Source: Bacteroidota bacterium
Lineage (GTDB): Bacteria; Bacteroidota; Rhodothermia; Balneolales; Balneolaceae
DNA length: 5,111 nucleotides
Direction of reading: 5' to 3'
Assembly: GCA_024635465.1 (NCBI GenBank)
Contig: JAGXIS010000087.1
Coordinates: forward strand, 1-5,111
Shown: piece by piece, positions 1 to 5,111 of the stretch
How positions within the stretch are numbered: the stretch's first letter is position 1
Layout of the letters: each line of letters opens with the position of its first letter
The notes under the pieces: model-generated
Seen by the model: the letters and a program-made list of their open reading frames with translations, nothing else
What the model was told of the DNA's origin: nothing
Databases searched by the model: none
Position numbers and translations under genes: made by a program

Positions 1-2550
1 ATCCCTCCGCCAAATGTAACCGGAGTCCTGCATATGGGGCATATGCTCAATAATACGATTCAGGATGTTTTGGTACGTAGAGCAAGAATGAAAGGGAAAA
101 ATGCTTGCTGGGTTCCGGGTACCGACCACGCATCTATAGCAACAGAAGCAAAAGTAGTTCAAAAATTGCGAAAAGAAGGGATTAAAAAGAGCGACCTGAC
201 TAGAGATGAATTCTTAAAACACGCTTGGGACTGGACAGATAAACATGGTGGAATTATTCTACAGCAGCTTAGAAAACTGGGTGCATCATGCGATTGGGAT
301 AGAACCCGATTTACTCTTGAAGATGACCTCTATGATGCCGTAACTGATTGTTTTATTGATCTTTATGATCGCGGTTATATATATCGCGGACAGAGGATGG
401 TTAATTGGGATCCCGTTGCAGAAACTGCCGTTAGCGATGAAGAGGTGATACATAAAGAGGTACAATCAAAATTCTATTTTGTGAAGTATCCCGTTAAAGA
501 CACTGATCAATTTGTAACCATCGCGACTACCCGACCAGAGACCATCCTTGCCGATACCGCTGTTTGTGTAAATCCGAAGGACAAGAGATTCACATCGTTG
601 ATCGGAAAAAAAGTCATCATCCCACTGGTAAACAGAGAAGTTGAAGTTATTTCTGATGACTATGTAGATCCGGAGTTCGGGACCGGCTGTTTGAAAATCA
701 CTCCGGCTCACGATCCCAATGACTATGATTTGGGTATAAAACACGATCTGGAGATTATCGATATGCTGAATCCGGATGGAACGGTTACAGATGAGATCGG
801 TTTTTTTGCCGGGTTGGATCGTTTTGAAGCTCGTAAACAGATTGCGCTGGAGCTGGAAAAAATGGGTCTGCTGGTTAAGGTAGAATCAATACAGAATAAG
901 GTCGGTTATTCTGAAAGAACTGATGCGGTGATTGAACCTCGTCTGTCGCTTCAATGGTTTTGTAAAATGGATGAATTGAGCAAACCCGCCCTTGAGCATG
1001 TAATGAACGACGATATTCGATTCTATCCTGCCAAATTTAAAAACAGTTATCAACACTGGATGGAAAATATCCGGGATTGGTGTATCTCCAGACAGCTATG
1101 GTGGGGGCAGCGGATACCTGCCTGGTTCTTTGACAACGGTGATGATGATTATGTAATTGCCAAAACCGCAGACGAAGCCCTGCTGAAAGCTCAAAAAAAA
1201 TCAGGAAATGAATCCCTATCCCATGCTGATATAAAACAAGATGAAGATGTTGTAGATACATGGTTCTCGGCATGGTTATGGCCCATCACATTGTTTGATG
1301 GATTTAAAAATCCGGACAACAAAGAGATAAACTACTACTACCCTACTCAAGATCTTGTAACTGCACCGGAAATTATGTTTTTCTGGGTGGCTCGAATGAT
1401 CATGGCCGGATACGCTTTCAAAGGTGAACAACCATTCAAGAATGTTTACTACCACGGCATCGTAAGAGATGAAAAAAGGCGAAAGATGTCTAAATCTTTG
1501 GGTAACTCACCGGACCCGTTAAAACTTATTGAAAAATACGGAGCCGATGGAACACGCGCCGGAATGCTCTTTTCATCACCCGCCGGTAATGACCTTCTTT
1601 TTGATGAAAATCTCTGCGAACAGGGGAGAAATTTTTCAACAAAGATCTGGAACGCCTATCGTTTTCTCACTCTTAACATGGCAGAGGGGCAAAAGTACGC
1701 GCCTAATCATGACATTAATCCGGATAATGTAGCCGATCGATGGATGGCCGGTCGCATTCAATCAACATTGATTGAAATGGAGGATGATTTTGAAAAATAT
1801 CGGCTGAATGAAGCCCTTAAAAAGATCTACTCTTTAATTTGGGATGACTTTTGCGACTGGTACATCGAAGTGTCTAAATCAGAAACTCCCGGTGAAAAAA
1901 TTCCTAAAGAAAATCTGGAACGAGCATTGGGTTTCTTTGAAACACTCATGAAGATGCTTCATCCGTTCATGCCATTTATTACAGAAGAGATTTGGCATCG
2001 CATCAACAACCGCACTAAAGAAGAAGCCATAACCATCAGTTTATGGCCGGATCATGATGGAGATGCTTATACCGATTCTGTTGAACTTTTTAGAGTTGTT
2101 CAAGAGCAGATATCATCCATTCGGAATATTCAATCAGAAATGAATTTAGCACCACGTACTCCGTTACAAATCATCATCAAACCGGAACTTGCTGAACTCG
2201 CTGCTCAACTGAACTCCGTAAAATGGGTTTATGAAAGATTGCTTCCGGTTGAATCAATATCTTTTGACATCGATGCCATCAAACCAAAAGCGTCTGCTTC
2301 ATCTGTGGTAGGAGAGACGGAAATCTATATCCCTTTAAAAGGGCTTATTGATCTGGATAAAGAGAGAGAACGAATTGAAAAAGAGATCAATAATATTGAG
2401 GGGTATTTGAAAGGGCTGCAAAATAAATTATCCAACAAAAAATTTGTGGAAAACGCTCCGGCAGAAGTTGTAGAGAGTGAGAGACAGAAGTTGGCTACAG
2501 CAGAATCAAATCTGAAAAAACTGAAGTTACAGCTTGAAGAGCTGGATTGA
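1..2550 (+). CDS. valS: Valyl-tRNA synthetase (ValRS), 5'-truncated by window edge
   Basis: Class I aminoacyl-tRNA synthetase that attaches valine to tRNA-Val in the cytoplasm, with hydrolytic editing of mischarged threonine. The frame is open from base 1 and gives 849 visible residues. The first residues read PPPNVTGVLHMGHML, the ValRS HIGH signature (HMGH, bases 31-42), so the true start lies upstream and the ATG at 34 is internal. Other landmarks, in window codon numbers: editing-domain TTRPET (176-181), DWCISRQLWWGQRIP (about 359-373), DTWFSAWLWP (about 419-428), the APEIMFFWVARMIMAG core segment, and the KMSKS ATP-binding loop (495-499, bases 1483-1497). A helical anticodon-binding domain follows. 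The end (about codons 781-849) is the charged ValRS coiled-coil arm, starting GLIDLDKERERIEKE. Family members of this type are near 870-880 residues, so roughly 30-45 residues are missing. No frameshift or lost motif was seen. The identification is secure; IleRS and LeuRS are excluded by the WWGQRIP and NVTGxLHMGH contexts and by the coiled coil. Confidence 0.98.
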   Translation: MPPPNVTGVLHMGHMLNNTIQDVLVRRARMKGKNACWVPGTDHASIATEAKVVQKLRKEGIKKSDLTRDEFLKHAWDWTDKHGGIILQQLRKLGASCDWDRTRFTLEDDLYDAVTDCFIDLYDRGYIYRGQRMVNWDPVAETAVSDEEVIHKEVQSKFYFVKYPVKDTDQFVTIATTRPETILADTAVCVNPKDKRFTSLIGKKVIIPLVNREVEVISDDYVDPEFGTGCLKITPAHDPNDYDLGIKHDLEIIDMLNPDGTVTDEIGFFAGLDRFEARKQIALELEKMGLLVKVESIQNKVGYSERTDAVIEPRLSLQWFCKMDELSKPALEHVMNDDIRFYPAKFKNSYQHWMENIRDWCISRQLWWGQRIPAWFFDNGDDDYVIAKTADEALLKAQKKSGNESLSHADIKQDEDVVDTWFSAWLWPITLFDGFKNPDNKEINYYYPTQDLVTAPEIMFFWVARMIMAGYAFKGEQPFKNVYYHGIVRDEKRRKMSKSLGNSPDPLKLIEKYGADGTRAGMLFSSPAGNDLLFDENLCEQGRNFSTKIWNAYRFLTLNMAEGQKYAPNHDINPDNVADRWMAGRIQSTLIEMEDDFEKYRLNEALKKIYSLIWDDFCDWYIEVSKSETPGEKIPKENLERALGFFETLMKMLHPFMPFITEEIWHRINNRTKEEAITISLWPDHDGDAYTDSVELFRVVQEQISSIRNIQSEMNLAPRTPLQIIIKPELAELAAQLNSVKWVYERLLPVESISFDIDAIKPKASASSVVGETEIYIPLKGLIDLDKERERIEKEINNIEGYLKGLQNKLSNKKFVENAPAEVVESERQKLATAESNLKKLKLQLEELD

Positions 2551-2614
2551 TTCTTCACTTTCTGATACTGAAACATATTGAAAAATTACTATTCTGTATT
2601 TGTACATCTACATT

Positions 2615-2641
2615 AAACCCCTATTCAGGGGTTTGGTTTTT
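2615..2641 (+). terminator. Probable intrinsic terminator of valS
   Basis: The stem AAACCCCT / AGGGGTTT (8 perfect pairs, loop ATTC) is followed by GG and five T residues, starting 64 bases after the valS stop. It coincides with hairpin 3 of the left repeat copy. The T-run is short and offset by two G residues, so termination may be partial. Confidence 0.6.
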
Positions 2642-2686
2642 GGCTCTCACTCACCCACGATTTGGCAATCGGGGTTATTCACATTT

Positions 2687-2707
2687 AACCCTGAAGGGTT
2701 GTTTTTT
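2687..2707 (+). terminator. Second terminator-like hairpin after valS
   Basis: The stem AACCC / GGGTT with loop TGAA is followed by G and six T residues (2702-2707). It is hairpin 1 of the left repeat copy. The stem is short, with only three G-C pairs, so it is weaker than the hairpin at 2615 but has a better T-run. It could act as a backup terminator. Confidence 0.45.
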
Positions 2708-2761
2708 GAGAAGTACTTGCTCTTTAGCTTAAAAAAACGGGTTGGAATGGTATGTTGTATT

Positions 2762-2862
2762 TCAAGTAACCGATTTGCATCAGCAAATCAATGTAAATAA
2801 CCCCAATTACCAAATTGGGGTAAATTGAACAAGGTAACCCGAACCCCATAGGGGTTCAATGT
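2762..2862 (+). repeat. Right copy of composite palindromic module (REP-like), inverted
   Basis: Read on the + strand this copy contains: TCAAGTAAC (2762-2770); hairpin 1, GATTTGC-ATCA-GCAAATC (2772-2789); an AATGT tag (2790-2794); hairpin 2, ACCCCAATT-ACCA-AATTGGGGT (2800-2821, 9 perfect pairs); a spacer of 19 bases; hairpin 3, GAACCCC-ATA-GGGGTTC (2841-2857); and a second AATGT tag (2858-2862). The tag plus hairpin 2 (2790-2821) matches the left copy at 28 of 32 aligned positions, with one extra base in the left copy. The hairpin 1 stem is unrelated in sequence to that of the left copy but sits in the same place with a similar loop. Homology fades after 2862. Confidence 0.75.
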
Positions 2863-3011
2863 CTCATGGCGTTGGTAGGTAGAGGTTTATTGAGTTTATT
2901 CTTCTTCGGTTGACTCATTTATTGCGTCATTCTATTTCAGTTTAAATCCTTACAGCAGATAGTAATACTCAATATATTATTTCAATGAAAAATATCGTTA
3001 TAAATTGCAGT

Positions 3012-3043
3012 TTTGATATTTATCGTTTTCTTAAATAATTGTG
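3012..3043 (+). promoter_or_regulatory. Candidate Bacteroidota-type promoter for the amidase-udk unit
   Basis: TTTG at 3012-3015 is followed after 20 bases by TAATTGTG (3036-3043), one mismatch from the TAnnTTTG -7 element known in Bacteroidota. The usual spacing is about 19. Transcription would start near 3050 and leave a leader of about 50 bases before the amidase ATG. The surrounding DNA is AT-rich, so chance matches are likely. No convincing sigma-70 -35/-10 pair was seen instead. Confidence 0.22.
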
Positions 3044-3100
3044 TAACTTGCTCACAATATCATCCGGACATTAGAAAATTGACAATAATAAACCCTTAGC

Positions 3101-4357
3101 ATGGAAAGAATTCTTTTTCTTACCATTGTCTTACTCATTAGCCTGGCTACTTTTCTTTCCCCGGCACAGTCTTTAGCTCAGTCTGACCTTGAGAGGGTGT
3201 CTGACACTGAGAGAAGCGACGGCAAAGGATATGTTATCCGATTTCATCTCACTGAAGCTGCAGACTCCTTTAAGGTACGACATCCGGAGCCTGATCTTAT
3301 CCAAATGATGATCTATTCAGATTCACTGAATCCCACAGATTTTATAGAACCTAATAATAGTCCGGCAATCAGAAATATTGAATATCATAATAATCGATCC
3401 GGATTTGGTTTAGACATCGTTTTAGAAGAAGGTCAATATTTTAATATGCAGACCTATCCCGACCGAAATAATACCGATCTTCTTATAGCTCTTGAAAGAA
3501 CTACAGAGGAGATCGTTAATCTAAACACTGCAAATGTAGATTTCATCTTCTGGTTTAATTATCAAATGGATGAACCACTTGTTGATGTGTCGTTGTCCGA
3601 CATGGATGACTCGATATTGAAATTGAGAAATGGCAATGGCGTTAATGTGATTGTCCTGGATGCGGGACATGGTGGAAAGGACCCCGGGTCAATAAATCGA
3701 AGACTGGGTATTTATGAAAAAGATATCGTATTACCCATAGCGTTAAAGGTTGGGGAATATATCAATACATATATGCCGGATGTGAAGGTCGTTTACACCA
3801 GAGACGATGATCGATTTATCGATTTGGGCGAAAGGGGACCCATTGCTACCAGAGCCAATGGAGATCTGTTTATTTCTATCCATGCAAACTCCATAGCAAA
3901 CAATACAACGGCTCATGGAGCTGAGGTTTACATATTGGGTCTAGCCAGAACTGAAGCTGCACTGGCATCGATGAAAAGAGAAAATAGTGTGGCATCACTT
4001 GGAGATAGTGGAGCTCCAATGGATCTGACTGAGAATCAGTTATTGATTTATGAATTGGCAAATGCGGGAAATATGGCGGTCAGTGAACGACTTGCCAGCA
4101 TGATTGAAGATCAATTCAGTTCACGAGCCCAACGTAGGTCGAGAGGTGTTAAGCAAGCCGGATTTCAGGTTTTGTGGGATCTGCCCATGCCTTCAGTATT
4201 GATAGAACTTGGTTTTATTACTAACCCCAATGAAGCTAAGTATATGACCAGTGAATATGGTCAATCCATATTGGCGTCTGCTATTTTCCGGGCGGTCAGA
4301 GATTTTAAAGAAGATCTGGAAAAAATTCGACCTTCTTCAACGGCAAGTAATGACTAA
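3101..4357 (+). CDS. Secreted N-acetylmuramoyl-L-alanine amidase (Amidase_3, AmiA/B/C-like)
   Basis: Zinc hydrolase that cuts the bond between N-acetylmuramic acid and L-alanine in peptidoglycan, typically for daughter-cell separation or wall turnover. The protein has 418 residues. Residues 1-26 form a signal peptide (hydrophobic core ILFLTIVLLISLATFL, likely cut after SLA26), so it is exported. Residues 30-170 are a beta-rich region in the place where many such amidases carry an AMIN-type targeting domain; that identity is not certain. The catalytic domain starts at VIVLDAGHGGKDPGS. The zinc ligands read as H190 (AGHGG), E206 (YEKDI) and H261 (SIHAN), with catalytic E369 in LIELGFITNP. All key residues are present. 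A helical stretch of about 60 residues between YILG and GVKQAGFQVL resembles the regulatory insertion of AmiB/AmiC. The start ATG is chosen because the signal peptide begins there; no Shine-Dalgarno is visible (upstream is AATAATAAACCCTTAGC), as is common in Bacteroidota. The 3' end overlaps udk by 8 bases. Confidence 0.95.
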   Translation: MERILFLTIVLLISLATFLSPAQSLAQSDLERVSDTERSDGKGYVIRFHLTEAADSFKVRHPEPDLIQMMIYSDSLNPTDFIEPNNSPAIRNIEYHNNRSGFGLDIVLEEGQYFNMQTYPDRNNTDLLIALERTTEEIVNLNTANVDFIFWFNYQMDEPLVDVSLSDMDDSILKLRNGNGVNVIVLDAGHGGKDPGSINRRLGIYEKDIVLPIALKVGEYINTYMPDVKVVYTRDDDRFIDLGERGPIATRANGDLFISIHANSIANNTTAHGAEVYILGLARTEAALASMKRENSVASLGDSGAPMDLTENQLLIYELANAGNMAVSERLASMIEDQFSSRAQRRSRGVKQAGFQVLWDLPMPSVLIELGFITNPNEAKYMTSEYGQSILASAIFRAVRDFKEDLEKIRPSSTASND

Positions 4358-4976
4358 ATTCAACCCGCTGATCATAGGTGTAGGCGGTGGTAGCGGATCC
4401 GGAAAAACGACGGTTGTCAGTAAGATCGTTGAAGGAATCGGCAGAGATCAAATCGTATTGATTGAGCACGATTCCTACTATCGTGATTTGAGTCATCTAC
4501 CCCTATCCGAACGTGTTAAACAGAACTTTGACCATCCCTCCTCACTTGAAACAGAACTGTTGATTCGTCATTTAGACGCTCTCAAAAGCGGTTATCAAAT
4601 TGATATCCCTGTTTATGATTTTGTAGAACATACCCGCTCACAGGAGTCCATTTCTGTTGCTCCCAAAAAAGTAATTCTCATCGATGGTATATTAATTTTT
4701 AGTGAGGCCAATCTTCGAGAAAGGATGGATATTAAAATATTTGTTGATACGGACGACGATGTAAGATTGTTAAGACGTCTTAAAAGAGACATTAATGAAA
4801 GGGGCCGTGATTTTGATGGTGTTTTGAAACAATATGAGCACTACGTGCGACCCATGCATTTGGAGTTTGTAGAACCTAGTAAACGTTACGCCGATATTAT
4901 CATTCCGCGGGGTGGTGAAAACGCAGTTGCACTCGACATGATCAATGCTCTCGTTAAAGGAAAGTTGCAAGAGTAA
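4350..4976 (+). CDS. udk: Uridine kinase (uridine/cytidine kinase)
   Basis: Phosphorylates uridine or cytidine to UMP or CMP in pyrimidine salvage, in the cytoplasm. The protein has 208 residues, close to the family norm (about 210). It shows the Walker A loop GGSGSGKT (residues 13-20), HDSYYRD, the NFDHPSS segment, the substrate-side PVYDFVEHTR, the Walker-B-like strand VILIDGILIF, and the lid and C-terminal block RRLKRDINERGRDFD ... QYEHYVRPMHLEFVEPSKRYADIIIPRGG. The start at 4350 places the P-loop at the usual distance from the N-terminus. The frame stays open upstream to 4251, but that stretch lies inside the amidase gene and would add 33 unrelated residues. Start and upstream stop overlap as ATGACTAA, with no Shine-Dalgarno, which points to translational coupling with the amidase. 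One small oddity is Asp112 where E. coli and human enzymes have Glu (EGIL), a conservative change. Confidence 0.96.
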   Translation: MTKFNPLIIGVGGGSGSGKTTVVSKIVEGIGRDQIVLIEHDSYYRDLSHLPLSERVKQNFDHPSSLETELLIRHLDALKSGYQIDIPVYDFVEHTRSQESISVAPKKVILIDGILIFSEANLRERMDIKIFVDTDDDVRLLRRLKRDINERGRDFDGVLKQYEHYVRPMHLEFVEPSKRYADIIIPRGGENAVALDMINALVKGKLQE

Positions 4977-4990
4977 TAATTTTAATACGA

Positions 4991-5111
4991 TCACTGTATA
5001 GATTCAGAAAATAATCTCATCCCATCAAAGAGCAGGTATTTTCTCCATCGAAATTCAATATCAGCATGAATCGCTCTTTTAATGATCTCTGAATCCCCAC
5101 CGGTTACATAC
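4991..5111 (-). CDS. coaX: Type III pantothenate kinase, C-terminal fragment (cut by window edge)
   Basis: On the - strand the frame runs from the right edge (first full codon at 5110) to a TGA at 4993-4991 and gives 39 residues beginning YVTGGDSEIIKRAI and ending LLFDGMRLFSESIQ. A TGG(D) turn followed some 25 residues later by L-x-L/F-x-G-hydrophobic-R/x-L near the C-terminus is the typical ending of type III pantothenate kinase (CoaX), an ASKHA-fold enzyme for the first step of CoA synthesis. Only the tail is visible, so the catalytic Asp and P-loop-like motifs cannot be checked. Another ASKHA kinase is possible but less likely given the immediate C-terminal end. The gene converges on udk with 14 bases between the stops. 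Confidence 0.72.
   Translation of the reverse strand, partial: YVTGGDSEIIKRAIHADIEFRWRKYLLFDGMRLFSESIQ

Larger units (their letters stand above)
2610..2709 (-). repeat. Left copy of composite palindromic module (REP-like)
   Basis: Read on the - strand from 2709 this copy contains, in order: TCAAAAAAC; hairpin 1, AACCC-TTCA-GGGTT (2700-2687); an AATGT tag (2685-2681); hairpin 2, ACCCCGATT-GCCA-AATCGTGGGT (2675-2653, one bulged T); a spacer of about 18 bases; hairpin 3, AAACCCCT-GAAT-AGGGGTTT (2634-2615); and a second AATGT tag (2614-2610). The same order recurs in inverted orientation at 2762-2862. The tag-to-tag distance is 71 bases here and 68 in the other copy. The style resembles REP/BIME palindromes, which in other bacteria are linked to Y1 (RAYT) transposases. 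No such gene is in this window, so the family assignment is inference. Confidence 0.75.
2551..3100. other. 550-base intergenic region without a gene
   Basis: No open frame here looks like a protein. The short frames at 2547-2732 and 2600-2800 simply translate palindromic repeats and have no start signal or family resemblance. Bases 2610-2862 hold an inverted pair of three-hairpin modules with a spacer at 2710-2761 that contains the palindrome AAGTACTT (2711-2718). Bases 2863-3100 are AT-rich, with an imperfect dyad at 2911-2929 and a possible promoter around 3012-3043. No tRNA cloverleaf, riboswitch core or direct-repeat array was recognised. Confidence 0.8.

Noticed and set aside
34..36. ATG at 34 as the start of valS
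   Set aside because: The frame is open to base 1 and the residues before it (PPPNVTGVLH) belong to the conserved HIGH region, so the gene starts outside the window.
466..1273. Open frames on the - strand inside valS, and similar ones inside the amidase and udk
   Set aside because: They lie antisense to strongly conserved coding sequence and show no domain or start signal.
2547..2800. Two short + strand open frames as small proteins
   Set aside because: They run through palindromic repeats, translate to repeat-derived strings such as FNPEG, have no ribosome binding signal and no recognisable domain.
2841..2862. tRNA T-arm, because GGGGTTCAAT resembles a T-loop
   Set aside because: The stem closes on a three-base ATA loop, and no acceptor, D or anticodon arms can be built around it.
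2600..2870. CRISPR array
   Set aside because: Repeats are few, inverted rather than direct, made of palindromes and not evenly separated by unique spacers of constant size.
3084..3100. Shine-Dalgarno for the amidase
   Set aside because: The bases before the ATG are A-rich with no GGAG-like motif. The start rests on the signal peptide instead.
4251..4349. Longer uridine kinase with a start inside the amidase gene
   Set aside because: It would add 33 residues before a P-loop that already lies at the normal distance from the ATG at 4350. The extra sequence is the amidase C-terminus read in another frame.

Overview
The window comes from a bacterial chromosome of moderate to low GC. It holds four housekeeping genes and one repeat-rich intergenic region. 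The absence of Shine-Dalgarno motifs at the starts, the ValRS type (a LVTAPEIMFFWVARMIMAG-like segment and a C-terminal coiled coil), a type III pantothenate kinase and the repeat style suggest the Bacteroidota/Balneolota/Rhodothermota group. That placement is an inference from sequence style, not from a marker comparison.

Layout: (1) 1-2550 (+) is valyl-tRNA synthetase, valS, open at the left edge. The window begins just before the HIGH motif, so only the N-terminal few dozen residues are missing. (2) 2551-3100 is a 550-base gap with no credible gene. Its left two thirds contain two inverted copies of a composite palindromic module, each made of three hairpins with an AATGT tag after the first and third. 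The copies lie at 2610-2709 (- orientation) and 2762-2862 (+ orientation), around a spacer of about 52 bases. On the + strand, two hairpins of the left copy are followed by T-runs and probably terminate valS. The right third is AT-rich leader DNA that should hold the promoter of the next gene. (3) 3101-4357 (+) is a secreted zinc-dependent N-acetylmuramoyl-L-alanine amidase of the Amidase_3 type. (4) 4350-4976 (+) is uridine kinase, udk. It overlaps the amidase by 8 bases and is probably co-transcribed and translationally coupled. (5) 4991-5111 (-) is the C-terminal end of a convergent gene, best read as type III pantothenate kinase (coaX).

The genes serve separate core functions: tRNA charging, cell-wall hydrolysis, pyrimidine salvage and CoA synthesis. 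Only the amidase and udk look like an operon.

The most unusual content is the intergenic repeat. The two copies are conserved in the single-stranded tags and loops but differ in the stems by compensatory changes. This suggests that the folded hairpins, rather than the primary sequence, are what is preserved. The best working interpretation is a REP/BIME-like non-autonomous element. No transposase is present in the window.
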